Part shown: positions 1 through 6,376 of the stretch, one piece after another | Position numbering within the stretch: the stretch's first letter is position 1 | Layout: every line of letters begins with the position of its first letter | From: CAZKTS01 sp964555735 | GTDB taxonomy: Bacteria > Actinomycetota > Acidimicrobiia > IMCC26256 > PALSA-555 | Length of the DNA stretch: 18,705 nucleotides | Reading direction: 5' to 3' | NCBI GenBank assembly: GCA_964555735.1 | Contig: CAZKTS010000294.1 | Coordinates: 1 to 18,705 of the forward strand | Translations under genes and position numbers: made by a program | Notes under the pieces: generated by a model | Told to the model about the DNA's origin: nothing | The model's input: the letters and a program-made list of their open reading frames with translations, nothing else | Database searches by the model: none

Positions 1-1
1 G

Positions 2-772
2 GACGCGTTCCCGGTGCTCTGGGAGGGCGGCGACGCGACCTTCGAGTACATGATCACCAACGCCGACCGCACGATCGGGGCGTCACTCGGCGGTGCCATC
101 GGTCTCGAGTTCGGCGACGGCCGTCCGCCCGGCTCGGTGACGGCGCGCTTCCTCGGTACCTCCGGGCAGAGCTTCGGCGCGTTCCTCGGTGAGGGCGTCA
201 CCCTCGAGCTCGCCGGCGAGACCCAGGACTACGTGGGCAAGGGAATGGGCGGTGGGCGCATCATCGTGCGCCCACCGGCCGACGACGCGGGCGATCCGGT
301 GCTCGCGGGCAACACCGTGCTCTACGGCGCGACTGCCGGTCAGGTGTTCATCGCCGGGCGGGCCGGTGAGCGGTTCTGCGTGCGCAACAGCGGCGCGACC
401 GCGGTCGTCGAGGGCGTCGGCGATCACGCGTGCGAGTACATGACGGGCGGCACCGTCGCGATCCTCGGTCCGTTCGGGTACAACCTCGGCGCGGGCATGA
501 CCGGCGGGCAGGCCTACATCTACGACCCCCACCACCTCGTCGGCACGCGGCTCAACCGCCAGCTCGTCGACGCGTCCCTCGTCGACGACGAGCAGGCCGA
601 AGAGCTGCGGTTCCTCATCGAGGCGCACCGCGAGTACACGGGATCGGCGCTGGCCACCGAGATGCTCGGCGACTGGGAAACGACGCTGCGGTCGTTCTGG
701 CGCGTCGCCCCGCTCGGTGAGGTCGCCCGCATCGAGCGCATCAACGAAGGCGTCCTCGGCACCGCCCGCTGA
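2..772 (+). CDS. gltB: Glutamate synthase (NADPH/ferredoxin) large subunit, C-terminal part (5' end outside window)
   Basis: Only the last 256 codons are present; the frame is open to the window edge, so the start lies upstream. Seen: the glycine-rich beta-helix of the GXGXG (glutamate synthase alpha) domain, including TSGQSFGAFL, a YVGKGMGGGRIIV stretch and repeated G-rich turns up to GYNLGAGMTGGQAYIYD. Known: in GltB this domain closes the large subunit, which strips ammonia from glutamine and joins it to 2-oxoglutarate to give glutamate, working with the GltD subunit. No gltD follows; the next gene is on the opposite strand 36 bases away, so a partner gene must lie upstream or elsewhere. 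The C-terminal tail after residue about 200 of this fragment is the usual helical end of the family. The family call is secure; the electron donor cannot be judged from this piece. Confidence 0.95.
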   Translation, partial: DAFPVLWEGGDATFEYMITNADRTIGASLGGAIGLEFGDGRPPGSVTARFLGTSGQSFGAFLGEGVTLELAGETQDYVGKGMGGGRIIVRPPADDAGDPVLAGNTVLYGATAGQVFIAGRAGERFCVRNSGATAVVEGVGDHACEYMTGGTVAILGPFGYNLGAGMTGGQAYIYDPHHLVGTRLNRQLVDASLVDDEQAEELRFLIEAHREYTGSALATEMLGDWETTLRSFWRVAPLGEVARIERINEGVLGTAR

Positions 773-808
773 CACCGGGCCAAGGGCTGTCTGGCTGGGC
801 CGTGCCGG

Positions 809-1369
809 TCAGGGGCCGAGGACGAGCTGGGCGCGAGCGTCGAAGCCGAGGACGCCGGCGACGATCGAGCGGATCGTGCCGGTGCGCTCGTCCTCGTAGC
901 GCCGGGCGGCGCGGTTGTAGGCCTTCACCGCCGGTTCGGGCGGGATCGCCTGGTCGAACGCGGCGATGGCGGCCGCGAGCGTGGGGTTCGACCGCAGCCG
1001 GTCGGACGCGAAGACGTTGGCGCGGACGCGCCGGGCCAGCGACTCGAGCTCGTCCGCGGTCTGCACCTCGGCGCCGGGGTCGGCCTCCTTCTCGGCGGCC
1101 AACGACGACCACTGCTCGAGCTTGGCCGCGAGGTCCTGGGTGACGGCCCGGTCGGCCGCGCCCGCCTCGGTGAGGGCCTGTTGGACCACCGCGAGCGCGT
1201 CGTAGCGCGAGTCGAGCGGGCTGCGCAGCGGCGTCCAGGTGTCATCGACCCGGTCGCGCGCGTCGGCGAGGTCGGGTTGGGACAGGACCACGGCGGCCAC
1301 AGCGCCGCCAAGCACGAGCGCCACGACCAGCAGCACGATCCAGCGGGTACGTCGTGCTCGTCTCGCCAT
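809..1369 (-). CDS. LemA-like membrane protein
   Basis: 186 residues. A basic N-terminus (MARRARRTR) is followed by one membrane helix (about residues 10-30) and then a helical domain. Seen: a D-x-W ... L ... RYDAL stretch at about 42-60 and a C-terminal AVKAYNRAARRYE ... IVAGVLGF block, which match the order and spacing of the LemA family (helical bundle, typically about 185 residues, ending in an N-x-x-R-xx-P-xx-hh-A-xx-h-G-F pattern). The usual proline-containing IPNLV segment is not recognisable, so this is a divergent member. LemA proteins are membrane-anchored with the helical domain outside; their role is poorly understood. It diverges from the thermonuclease gene and converges on gltB. 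A TAGGGT hexamer lies 10 bases before the ATG. Function beyond the family is unknown. Confidence 0.65.
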   Translation of the reverse strand: MARRARRTRWIVLLVVALVLGGAVAAVVLSQPDLADARDRVDDTWTPLRSPLDSRYDALAVVQQALTEAGAADRAVTQDLAAKLEQWSSLAAEKEADPGAEVQTADELESLARRVRANVFASDRLRSNPTLAAAIAAFDQAIPPEPAVKAYNRAARRYEDERTGTIRSIVAGVLGFDARAQLVLGP

Positions 1370-1379
1370 CGGGCCTCCG

Positions 1380-1385
1380 ACCCTA
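1380..1385 (-). promoter_or_regulatory. Candidate -10 element of the LemA-like gene
   Basis: On the minus strand TAGGGT lies 10 bases before the ATG at 1369, which would give a very short leader of 3-4 nt. No convincing -35 is seen 16-18 bases upstream. The pattern agrees with the start-proximal TANNNT hexamers of other genes in this window. Confidence 0.4.
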
Positions 1386-1467
1386 CCGGCGCGCCCTCGC
1401 GATGTGGCTGATCCTCGTCATCGCGCGCCGATGCCGGTGTCGAGGCGTCCATGACCTGGCGGCGACC

Positions 1468-1968
1468 ATGACCCGACGGCGAGCGGTGCCCGTCGTGCTG
1501 ATGACGCTCGTCGTCGCGTCTGCGATCGGATGGTGGTCGGGTGAGCAACGTCGTGCCGCCCGGCCGATCGCCCGGGTGATCGACGTGCTCGACGGCGACA
1601 CGATCGTCGTCGACCTCGGCGACGGCACCACCGACACGGTGCGATTGCTCGGCGTCGACACCCCGGAGACCCATCACCCCACCAAGCCGGTGCAGTGCTT
1701 CGGTCCCGAGGCCGCGGCGTTCACGACCGAGCAGCTGACCGGCGCGGTCGTGCACCTCGAGCCCGACGTCGAGACCCGGGACCTCTACGGACGACGACTC
1801 GCCTACGTGCTCGTCGACGGCGAGCGCTTCAACGACGTCCTGCTGCGTCGCGGCTACGCGCGGCTGCTGGTCATCGACCCCAACCGTGCTCATGCCCGCA
1901 CGATGCTGGGGGAGGAGCTCGACGCGCGACGCCACGGGCGGGGCCTGTGGGGCGCGTGCGAGGAGTGA
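1468..1968 (+). CDS. Thermonuclease / staphylococcal nuclease-like protein with N-terminal membrane anchor or signal
   Basis: 166 residues from the chosen ATG. Seen: an N-terminal arginine patch and hydrophobic helix (about residues 6-20), so the protein is exported or membrane-anchored. It is followed by a complete SNase OB-fold domain: DGDTIVVDL, then RLLGVDTPE, then DLYGRRLAYV. These carry the equivalents of the S. aureus nuclease Asp21, Arg35, Asp40/Glu43 and Arg87 active-site and calcium residues, so activity is expected. Known: such enzymes cut DNA and RNA at phosphodiester bonds with calcium. The frame is open upstream to 1354 with other starts (ATG at 1402), but those give an unlikely Arg/Cys-rich extension. 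No clear Shine-Dalgarno is seen, so the start is uncertain. Its stop is 2 bases from the stop of the opposing decarboxylase gene. Confidence 0.88.
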   Translation: MTRRRAVPVVLMTLVVASAIGWWSGEQRRAARPIARVIDVLDGDTIVVDLGDGTTDTVRLLGVDTPETHHPTKPVQCFGPEAAAFTTEQLTGAVVHLEPDVETRDLYGRRLAYVLVDGERFNDVLLRRGYARLLVIDPNRAHARTMLGEELDARRHGRGLWGACEE

Positions 1969-1970
1969 CG

Positions 1971-3335
1971 TCAGAGCATCGCGGCGAGGACCTCGTCGAA
2001 GATGTCGAGCGTCGTGGCCGGATGGAGGAACACGGCCCGCGCGACGGTCTCGCCTCGCCACTGCGTGGGCAGCACGAACGCGACCTGCTCACGCAGCAGC
2101 CGTCGTGACCAGTCCCGGTAGTCGTCGTCGGTCCACCCGGGCCGCCGGAACAGCACGACCGAGAGCTCCGGCTCGCGCACGAGCGACACGTGGTCGACGT
2201 CGTCGACCCGGCGGGCCGCGGCGCGCGCGAGGTCGAGGACCTGCTCGATGGCCTCGCGGTACGCGTCGGTGCCGTGCACGGCGAGCGAGAACCAGAACGG
2301 CAACCCGCGAGCCCGCCGGCTCAGGTGGTAGGCGTAGTCGGCGGGGTTCCACGCGGGCTCGCCGTCGTCGTCGAGGCGCATCGGATCGAGGTACGACGCG
2401 TGCTGCGAGTGCGCGGCGCGGGCGACGGCCGGGTCGCGGTACAGCAGCGCGCACGAGTCGAACGGCGCGTAGAGCCACTTGTGGGGGTCGACGATCAGCG
2501 AGTCGGCCCGCTCGATCCCGGCGAAGCGATGCCGCGCGCTGGGTGCGCACAGCGCGCCACCGCCGTACGCCGCGTCGACGTGCAGCCAGAGATCGTGGTC
2601 CGCGGCGACGTTCGCGCAGCCGTCGAGGTCGTCGACGATGCCCGCGTTGGTCGTGCCCGCGGTGGCAACGATGGCGAAGACCGACGAGGGATCCGGATCG
2701 GCGTGGAGCGTGGCGCGCAGCGAGTCGCCGGTGAGCCGATCGGCCGGTCCGGTGGGGACGGGGAGTGCGTCGCAGTCGAGGATGCGCAGCGTGCTGGCGA
2801 CCGACGAGTGCGCCTCTTCACCCACCGCCACGCGCCATCGGGCCGGGCGGGTGCCGCGACGGCGGTGGGCGGCATCACGCGCCGCGACGAGCGCCGAGAG
2901 GTTGCCGGCCGATCCGCCGGAGACGAAGCAGCCGCCCGCCGCGGGCGGGAGTCCGGCGAGGTCGGCCACGTAGCGCAGCGCCTCGTTCTCCGCGTAGACC
3001 GCGCCCGACGCCTCGAGCCAGGAGGTGGCGCAGATCGACGACGCGGCGACGACCGTGTCGAACACGAGCGACGCCTTCGTCGGTGCCGCAGGGATGAAGG
3101 CCAGGTATCGCGGGCTGTCGGTCGAGAGGCAGGCGGGCGCGAGCACCTCGGCGAAGGTCCGGAGCACCTCCTCCGGCGCGCGACCGTCGGCGGTGATTGT
3201 CGTGCCGGCGCGGGCGGCCAGCTCGGCGTGGGGCACGGGGTGGTCCAGCGGCGCCGGGTCCCACTCGAGTCGCTCCAGCGCGTAGTCGAGACAGACGCGT
3301 GCCGCGCGGGCCGCGGTCTCGTCGAAGTGGTGCAT
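1971..3335 (-). CDS. Pyridoxal-phosphate-dependent (group II) amino-acid decarboxylase
   Basis: 454 residues, close to the usual 450-500 of the aromatic-L-amino-acid/glutamate decarboxylase superfamily. Seen: SGGSAGNLSAL (139-149) in the phosphate-binding region; EEAHSS (173-178) with the histidine that stacks on the cofactor ring; LHVDAAYGG (251-259) with the aspartate that contacts the pyridine nitrogen; and VDPHKWLYAPFD (282-293), whose Lys287 should form the Schiff base. Known: the family releases CO2 from amino acids such as Trp, Tyr, DOPA, Glu or 2,4-diaminobutyrate. Substrate cannot be read from sequence; the general look is closer to aromatic-type decarboxylases than to GadB. The start is supported by AGGGAG (3342-3347), 6 bases before the ATG. 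It lies 73 bases downstream of uvrD2 on the same strand, but has its own candidate -10. Confidence 0.92.
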   Translation of the reverse strand: MHHFDETAARAARVCLDYALERLEWDPAPLDHPVPHAELAARAGTTITADGRAPEEVLRTFAEVLAPACLSTDSPRYLAFIPAAPTKASLVFDTVVAASSICATSWLEASGAVYAENEALRYVADLAGLPPAAGGCFVSGGSAGNLSALVAARDAAHRRRGTRPARWRVAVGEEAHSSVASTLRILDCDALPVPTGPADRLTGDSLRATLHADPDPSSVFAIVATAGTTNAGIVDDLDGCANVAADHDLWLHVDAAYGGGALCAPSARHRFAGIERADSLIVDPHKWLYAPFDSCALLYRDPAVARAAHSQHASYLDPMRLDDDGEPAWNPADYAYHLSRRARGLPFWFSLAVHGTDAYREAIEQVLDLARAAARRVDDVDHVSLVREPELSVVLFRRPGWTDDDYRDWSRRLLREQVAFVLPTQWRGETVARAVFLHPATTLDIFDEVLAAML

Positions 3336-3367
3336 GGGTGGCTCCCTCGTCGGGCTCGCTCCGGCGC

Positions 3368-3373
3368 AGGGTA
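3368..3373 (-). promoter_or_regulatory. Candidate -10 element of the decarboxylase gene
   Basis: Minus-strand TACCCT about 32 bases before the ATG at 3335, giving a leader of about 25 nt that holds the AGGGAG ribosome binding site at 3342-3347. The -35 position (3391-3396, GCGACC) matches TTGACC only in its last four bases. It sits in the 73-base gap behind uvrD2, so the gene may be transcribed separately from the helicase. Confidence 0.35.
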
Positions 3374-3408
3374 CCGAGGCCCACCCTCCGGGTCGCCCGG
3401 GGCGGGCG

Positions 3409-5445
3409 CTACGAAGCGTGCCGGCGGACGAGGTCGAGCACGGCCTCGCCGTGGCGCTCGACCTTGACCGGGCCGATGCCGGGGAGCGCCAGCAGTGCGT
3501 CGCGGTCCGACGGCCGCTGCTCGGCGACGGCGCGGAGCGTCGTGTCGTGGAAGATCACGTAGGCGGGCACGCCGGACGCGCGCGCGAGGTTGCGGCGCCA
3601 CTCGACCAGCGCGGCGAGCAGGACCGGATCGGTGGGCTCGTCGTCGGTGAGCGCACCGGCGGCGCGGTCGCGCACCTCGTCGAGGCGAGCCCGGGCCGCG
3701 GCGGGACCGGTGGACCGCCGGGCCTGCGTCGGCGCGGCACCGTTGGCCGCCTCGATCGGGGCGAGCCACGGGCTGCGCTGACGGTTCACGACGCGTGTGC
3801 CGAGCGTGCGGGTGCGCGCGTGCGAGAGCTCGAGCCGGGTCTCGGCCCGCGTGAGCGCGACGAACAGCAGGCGACGCTCTTCGGCCCGTTCGGCGGGGGA
3901 GTCGGCGTACGAGATGGGTACGAGACCCCGTTCGAGGCCGGTCACGAACACGGTGTGGAACTCGAGCCCCTTGGCCCGGTGGAAGGTGAGCAGCTCCACC
4001 GCGTCGTCGTCGAGGTCCGGGGTGTCGCCGCGCATCGAGGTGCCGAGGAACGACTGGAAGCCGTCGATCGAGCCCGGGCCCGGCTCGACGGCCGCGTAGT
4101 CGCGAGCGAGGCGAGCGAGGGCGACGATGTGCTCTCGGCGCTGCTCGGGGGCGCCCGATGCGCTCGCTTCGAGGTCGGCGACGTGCTCGCCGAACGTGCG
4201 CGTGCGATCGGCGCGAGCCGCGTTGGCGAGCGCGTCGAGGGCGGCGCGGACCTCCGGACGCTCGAGGAAGCGGCCGTCGCCGCGGACGCGGTACGGCACC
4301 CCGGCGCGGGTGAGCGCCTCCTCGAAGCCGGCGGACTGGGCGTTGGTGCGGTAGAGGACCGCGAGCGAGCGCCACGGCACCCCGTCGGCGTGGGCGCGGC
4401 AGAGGCGCTCGGCGACGCCCGCGGCCTCGGCGTCGTCGGACTCGTAGGTGGTGACCCGGGGCGGTTCGCCGGATGCGCGCACCGCGCGCCGCGCCGGTCG
4501 GGTACGGCCGGCGTCGGCGAGCAGCGCTTCGCCGGTCGCCACGATCTGCGGCGTCGAGCGGTAGTTGCACTCGAGGCGGACGACGTGGCTCCCGGGGAAG
4601 CGGCGGGTGAAGTCGGTCAGGCCGCTCGGGTCGGCGCCGGCGAACGCGTAGATCGCCTGGTCGGGGTCACCGACGACGCAGAGGTCGGTGCGGTCGCCGA
4701 GCAGGCCGCGCAGCAGGCGGAGCTGCGCGGGGCTGACGTCCTGGAACTCGTCGACGAAGAGGTGCCGGGCGCGCCAGCGCTGCGCGGCGGCGAGCTCGGT
4801 GTCCTGCTCGAGCGCATCAGCGAGCGTGAGGATGAGGTCGTCGAAGTCGAGCACGCGCCGCTTGCGCTTCTCGCGCTCGTACCGGTCGTAGATCGCCGCG
4901 ACCTCGGTGGCGGGGCGGGGCGGCTCGCGGCCGGCGGCGTCGACCGCGTCGGCGTAGCGCTCGGGGGTGACGAGGCGAGCCTTCGCCCACTCGATCTCGG
5001 AGGCGATCTCGGCGGCGGCGAGGCCGGCCTCGCGTCCGCGGCCACCGACGATCGGCACGAGGAGGCGCGCCTTGCGCTCGAGCAGGACGGGCATGGGCTC
5101 GCCGTTGCTCGACGCCCGGGTGCGCAGCGCGCCGAGCGCGAGCGCGTGGAGCGTGCCGGCGGTGACGCCGCGCGCGTTGCCCGGGGCTCCGCTGCCCGAC
5201 GGCCGGACGACACCCAGCGCGCCGAGCCGATCGCGGAGCTCGCCGGCGGCCTTGCGGGTGAAGGTGACCGCGAGCACGTGCTGGGGGTCGGCGCGTCCCG
5301 TCGCGCACCGCCAGGCGATGCGCCGGGTGAGGACCCTCGTCTTGCCCGACCCCGGCCCGGCGAGGATCGCGAGTGGCGCGGCGTCGGTGGTGACCGCGGC
5401 GCGCTGGGAGTCGTCGAGGTCGACGAGGAGCTGCTCGGCGTCCAT
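3409..5445 (-). CDS. uvrD2: UvrD2-type superfamily I DNA helicase with C-terminal HRDC domain
   Basis: 678 residues from the chosen ATG (MDAEQLL). Seen, in order: LDDSQRAAV (Q-motif area, 10-18); Walker A AGPGSGKT (29-36); TFTRKAAGELRDR (motif Ia, 61-73); VDEFQD (Walker B, 231-236); VVGDPDQAIY (motif III area, 257-266); ECNYRST (motif IV, 292-298); TFHRAKGLEF (motif V, 487-496); LLFVALTRAE (motif VI, 526-535); and an HRDC domain (about 606-676) with a PGIGPVKVERHG helix-hairpin. Known: this 3'-5' ATP-driven helicase layout with HRDC is that of mycobacterial UvrD2 (about 700 residues). Odd: the linker between motif VI and HRDC has no cysteine, whereas mycobacterial UvrD2 has a four-cysteine motif there. 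The frame is open 156 codons further upstream, but that stretch has no domain and overlaps a candidate RNA gene; TACGTT 6 bases before this ATG supports a leaderless start. Confidence 0.93.
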   Translation of the reverse strand: MDAEQLLVDLDDSQRAAVTTDAAPLAILAGPGSGKTRVLTRRIAWRCATGRADPQHVLAVTFTRKAAGELRDRLGALGVVRPSGSGAPGNARGVTAGTLHALALGALRTRASSNGEPMPVLLERKARLLVPIVGGRGREAGLAAAEIASEIEWAKARLVTPERYADAVDAAGREPPRPATEVAAIYDRYEREKRKRRVLDFDDLILTLADALEQDTELAAAQRWRARHLFVDEFQDVSPAQLRLLRGLLGDRTDLCVVGDPDQAIYAFAGADPSGLTDFTRRFPGSHVVRLECNYRSTPQIVATGEALLADAGRTRPARRAVRASGEPPRVTTYESDDAEAAGVAERLCRAHADGVPWRSLAVLYRTNAQSAGFEEALTRAGVPYRVRGDGRFLERPEVRAALDALANAARADRTRTFGEHVADLEASASGAPEQRREHIVALARLARDYAAVEPGPGSIDGFQSFLGTSMRGDTPDLDDDAVELLTFHRAKGLEFHTVFVTGLERGLVPISYADSPAERAEERRLLFVALTRAETRLELSHARTRTLGTRVVNRQRSPWLAPIEAANGAAPTQARRSTGPAAARARLDEVRDRAAGALTDDEPTDPVLLAALVEWRRNLARASGVPAYVIFHDTTLRAVAEQRPSDRDALLALPGIGPVKVERHGEAVLDLVRRHAS

Positions 5446-5451
5446 CGGTCG

Positions 5452-5457
5452 AACGTA
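5452..5457 (-). promoter_or_regulatory. -10 element of uvrD2, leaderless geometry
   Basis: Minus-strand TACGTT ends exactly 6 bases before the ATG at 5445, placing the predicted first transcribed base on the start codon. No Shine-Dalgarno precedes the ATG. No -35 is recognisable at the expected distance. This also argues against the longer open frame upstream. Confidence 0.55.
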
Positions 5458-5513
5458 CCGAGGGGGTGTGACAGCCCCGCGGATGGTGGAGCGGAAGCCG
5501 AAGCCGAGGATCC

Positions 5514-5536
5514 GCGGCGCAGGGACCCTGCGCCGC
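5514..5536. repeat. Perfect palindrome, 11-bp arms, upstream of uvrD2
   Basis: Left arm 5514-5524 and right arm 5526-5536 are exact reverse complements around a single central A. The right arm reads CCCTGCGCCGC on the plus strand. It lies 69-91 bases upstream of the uvrD2 start, outside any gene, between that gene and the terminator at 5593-5649. As RNA it would form a 10-bp GC stem with a 3-base loop and no U-tract. It could be an operator for uvrD2 or a back-up terminator for the upstream RNA. A second small hairpin (GGCGC / GCGCC, 5560-5572) lies beside it. Confidence 0.75.
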
Positions 5537-5592
5537 CCGAGGCGGGGCCCGAGCGGCGTGGCGCGTAGCGCCGAGAGCGGAAGAGGGGGCAC

Positions 5593-5649
5593 AAAAAGTT
5601 GGGCCCCGAGTAGCCATCGGGCTTGCGCCGTCCGGACTCCTCGGGGCCC
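5593..5649 (-). terminator. Intrinsic terminator with long GC stem and U-tract
   Basis: On the minus strand a perfect 10-bp stem (GGGCCCCGAG at 5640-5649 with CTCGGGGCCC at 5601-5610) encloses 29 bases that include a small GGC-GCAA-GCC hairpin. The stem is followed by AAC and five Ts (5593-5597). It is the only stem plus T-run of this quality I found in a window that is otherwise almost free of T-runs. It ends the candidate RNA transcribed from the promoter at 5895-5923, about 150 bases before the uvrD2 start. Confidence 0.7.
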
Positions 5650-5888
5650 ATGTCCCTTCGTGGCACCGCTTCCTCGGTGGCGCCGCACCCCGGAGGGTGC
5701 ACCCGCCGCCGCTGCCGCCTCCCGGGTGGGACACCCGTTCGCCGGTCTTGCGGTGACACCGGCTCCGCGAGCCCGAAGGCTTGCCTCGCCGACCGTGGTC
5801 GCTCCGGTCCGTCGTCCGTTCGCGCTGCCGGCCCCCCGAGGGTGACCGCCAGGGTGCGCTCGGTCCCGTTCCGTCGCTGTCCTCGGCA
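5593..5888 (-). ncRNA. Candidate structured non-coding RNA, about 290-295 nt, family not recognised
   Basis: There is no plausible protein gene here. Seen on the minus strand: a near-consensus promoter ending 7 bases before 5888, then a chain of hairpins, then an intrinsic terminator. Stems include a closing CCGAGG/CCTCGG pair (5881-5886 with 5836-5841) starting two bases after the predicted 5' end, enclosing GACCG/CGGTC (5844-5848 with 5861-5865); AGCC-UUCG-GGCT (5770-5781, a classic UUCG tetraloop); CGGGTG-TCC-CACCCG (5723-5737); GCACCC-UCCG-GGGTGC (5685-5700); and the terminator stem. I compared it by eye with RNase P RNA, tmRNA, SRP RNA and the FMN, cobalamin, glycine, c-di-AMP and T-box elements and found no convincing match. 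It could be a 6S-like or Ms1-like actinobacterial RNA, a long leader that attenuates uvrD2, or something new. Existence is inferred from promoter, structure and terminator together. Confidence 0.5.
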
Positions 5889-5894
5889 GAGCCG

Positions 5895-5923
5895 ACACTA
5901 CGAAGGTCGTCACCCGCGGTCAA
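5895..5923 (-). promoter_or_regulatory. Near-consensus housekeeping promoter of the candidate RNA
   Basis: Minus-strand TTGACC (5918-5923), a 17-base spacer, and TAGTGT (5895-5900). This is the best -35/-10 pair I found in the window and predicts a start near 5888. It lies back to back with the -10 element of the plus-strand protease gene (5943-5948). The strong -35 contrasts with the protein genes here, which mostly lack one. Confidence 0.65.
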
Positions 5924-5942
5924 GAGATTTCTTCGGACGCGT

Positions 5943-5948
5943 TACCGT
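5943..5948 (+). promoter_or_regulatory. -10 element of the zincin protease gene, leaderless geometry
   Basis: TACCGT ends exactly 6 bases before the GTG at 5955. No Shine-Dalgarno is present. No good -35 is seen at the expected position. It fixes the choice of start for the downstream gene. Confidence 0.55.
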
Positions 5949-5954
5949 CCGTAC

Positions 5955-6335
5955 GTGCGGGTGTCACGCGACCGCTTCGAGGAGCTCGTCGCCGACGCGC
6001 TCGACGACATCCCGCCGGAGCTCGCGGCCGAGATGGAGAACGTCGCCGTCGTCGTGGAGGAGTGGCCGACGGCTGCGCAGCTCGACGACAACATGGGGCG
6101 CGGGCGGCGCGGCACGCTTCTCGGTCTCTACGAGGGCATCCCGCTCACGAGCCGCAGCGAGGTCACCTACGCCGGCGTGATGCCCGACCGCATCACGATC
6201 TTCCAGGGCCCGTTGTGCGAGCGCGCGACCGACGAGGACGAGCTCGCGGCGCAGGTGCGCGTGACGGTGCTCCACGAGGTCGGCCACCACTTCGGCATGA
6301 GCGATGCGCGTCTGCATGAGCTCGGCTGGGCCTGA
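5955..6335 (+). CDS. Zincin-like metallopeptidase, DUF1025/zincin_1 family
   Basis: 126 residues. Seen: the zinc site HEVGHHFGMSD (107-117), which follows the HExxHxxGxxD pattern, then RLHELG (119-124) at the very C-terminus. The N-terminal helix SRDRFEELVADALDDIPPEL and a long central segment ending in ITIFQGPL complete the usual short actinobacterial zincin_1 protein. Known: these are minimal zinc proteases without signal peptide; their substrates are mostly unknown. The GTG at 5955 is chosen because TACCGT sits 6 bases upstream and because the family starts just before R-x-x-F-E-x-L-V; GTG at 5961 is possible. The frame is open further upstream but that part overlaps the candidate RNA locus and has no domain. 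The next gene starts 41 bases after its stop, so the two may be co-transcribed. Confidence 0.85.
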   Translation: MRVSRDRFEELVADALDDIPPELAAEMENVAVVVEEWPTAAQLDDNMGRGRRGTLLGLYEGIPLTSRSEVTYAGVMPDRITIFQGPLCERATDEDELAAQVRVTVLHEVGHHFGMSDARLHELGWA

Positions 6336-6376
6336 CCCGCGAGGGAGACGACGATGGAGCGGATGGGCATGAGGGC

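Noticed and set aside
83..775. Long antisense frames opposite gltB, and likewise opposite most genes in the window
   Set aside because: High GC keeps antisense frames open; these have shadow composition, no domains and overlap genes with clear motifs.
5443..5460. LexA/SOS box before uvrD2
   Set aside because: CGAACGTACCGA has only a half-match; the second GTTC arm of the actinobacterial box is absent.
5601..5649. FMN riboswitch, suggested by AGTCCGGACGG
   Set aside because: Only one short word matches; the rest of the FMN aptamer consensus is absent and no riboflavin gene follows.
5593..5888. RNase P RNA, tmRNA or SRP RNA
   Set aside because: A GAGGAGTCCGGAC string resembles the 5' conserved part of RNase P RNA, but it is inside the terminator stem and the other universal RNase P blocks are missing. 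No tmRNA tag frame or tRNA-like ends, and no SRP tetraloop signature.
5446..5913. Upstream extension of the helicase frame by 156 codons
   Set aside because: The translated stretch is Arg/Gly/Pro-rich with no domain, covers the candidate RNA and its promoter, and the short start has a correctly placed TACGTT.
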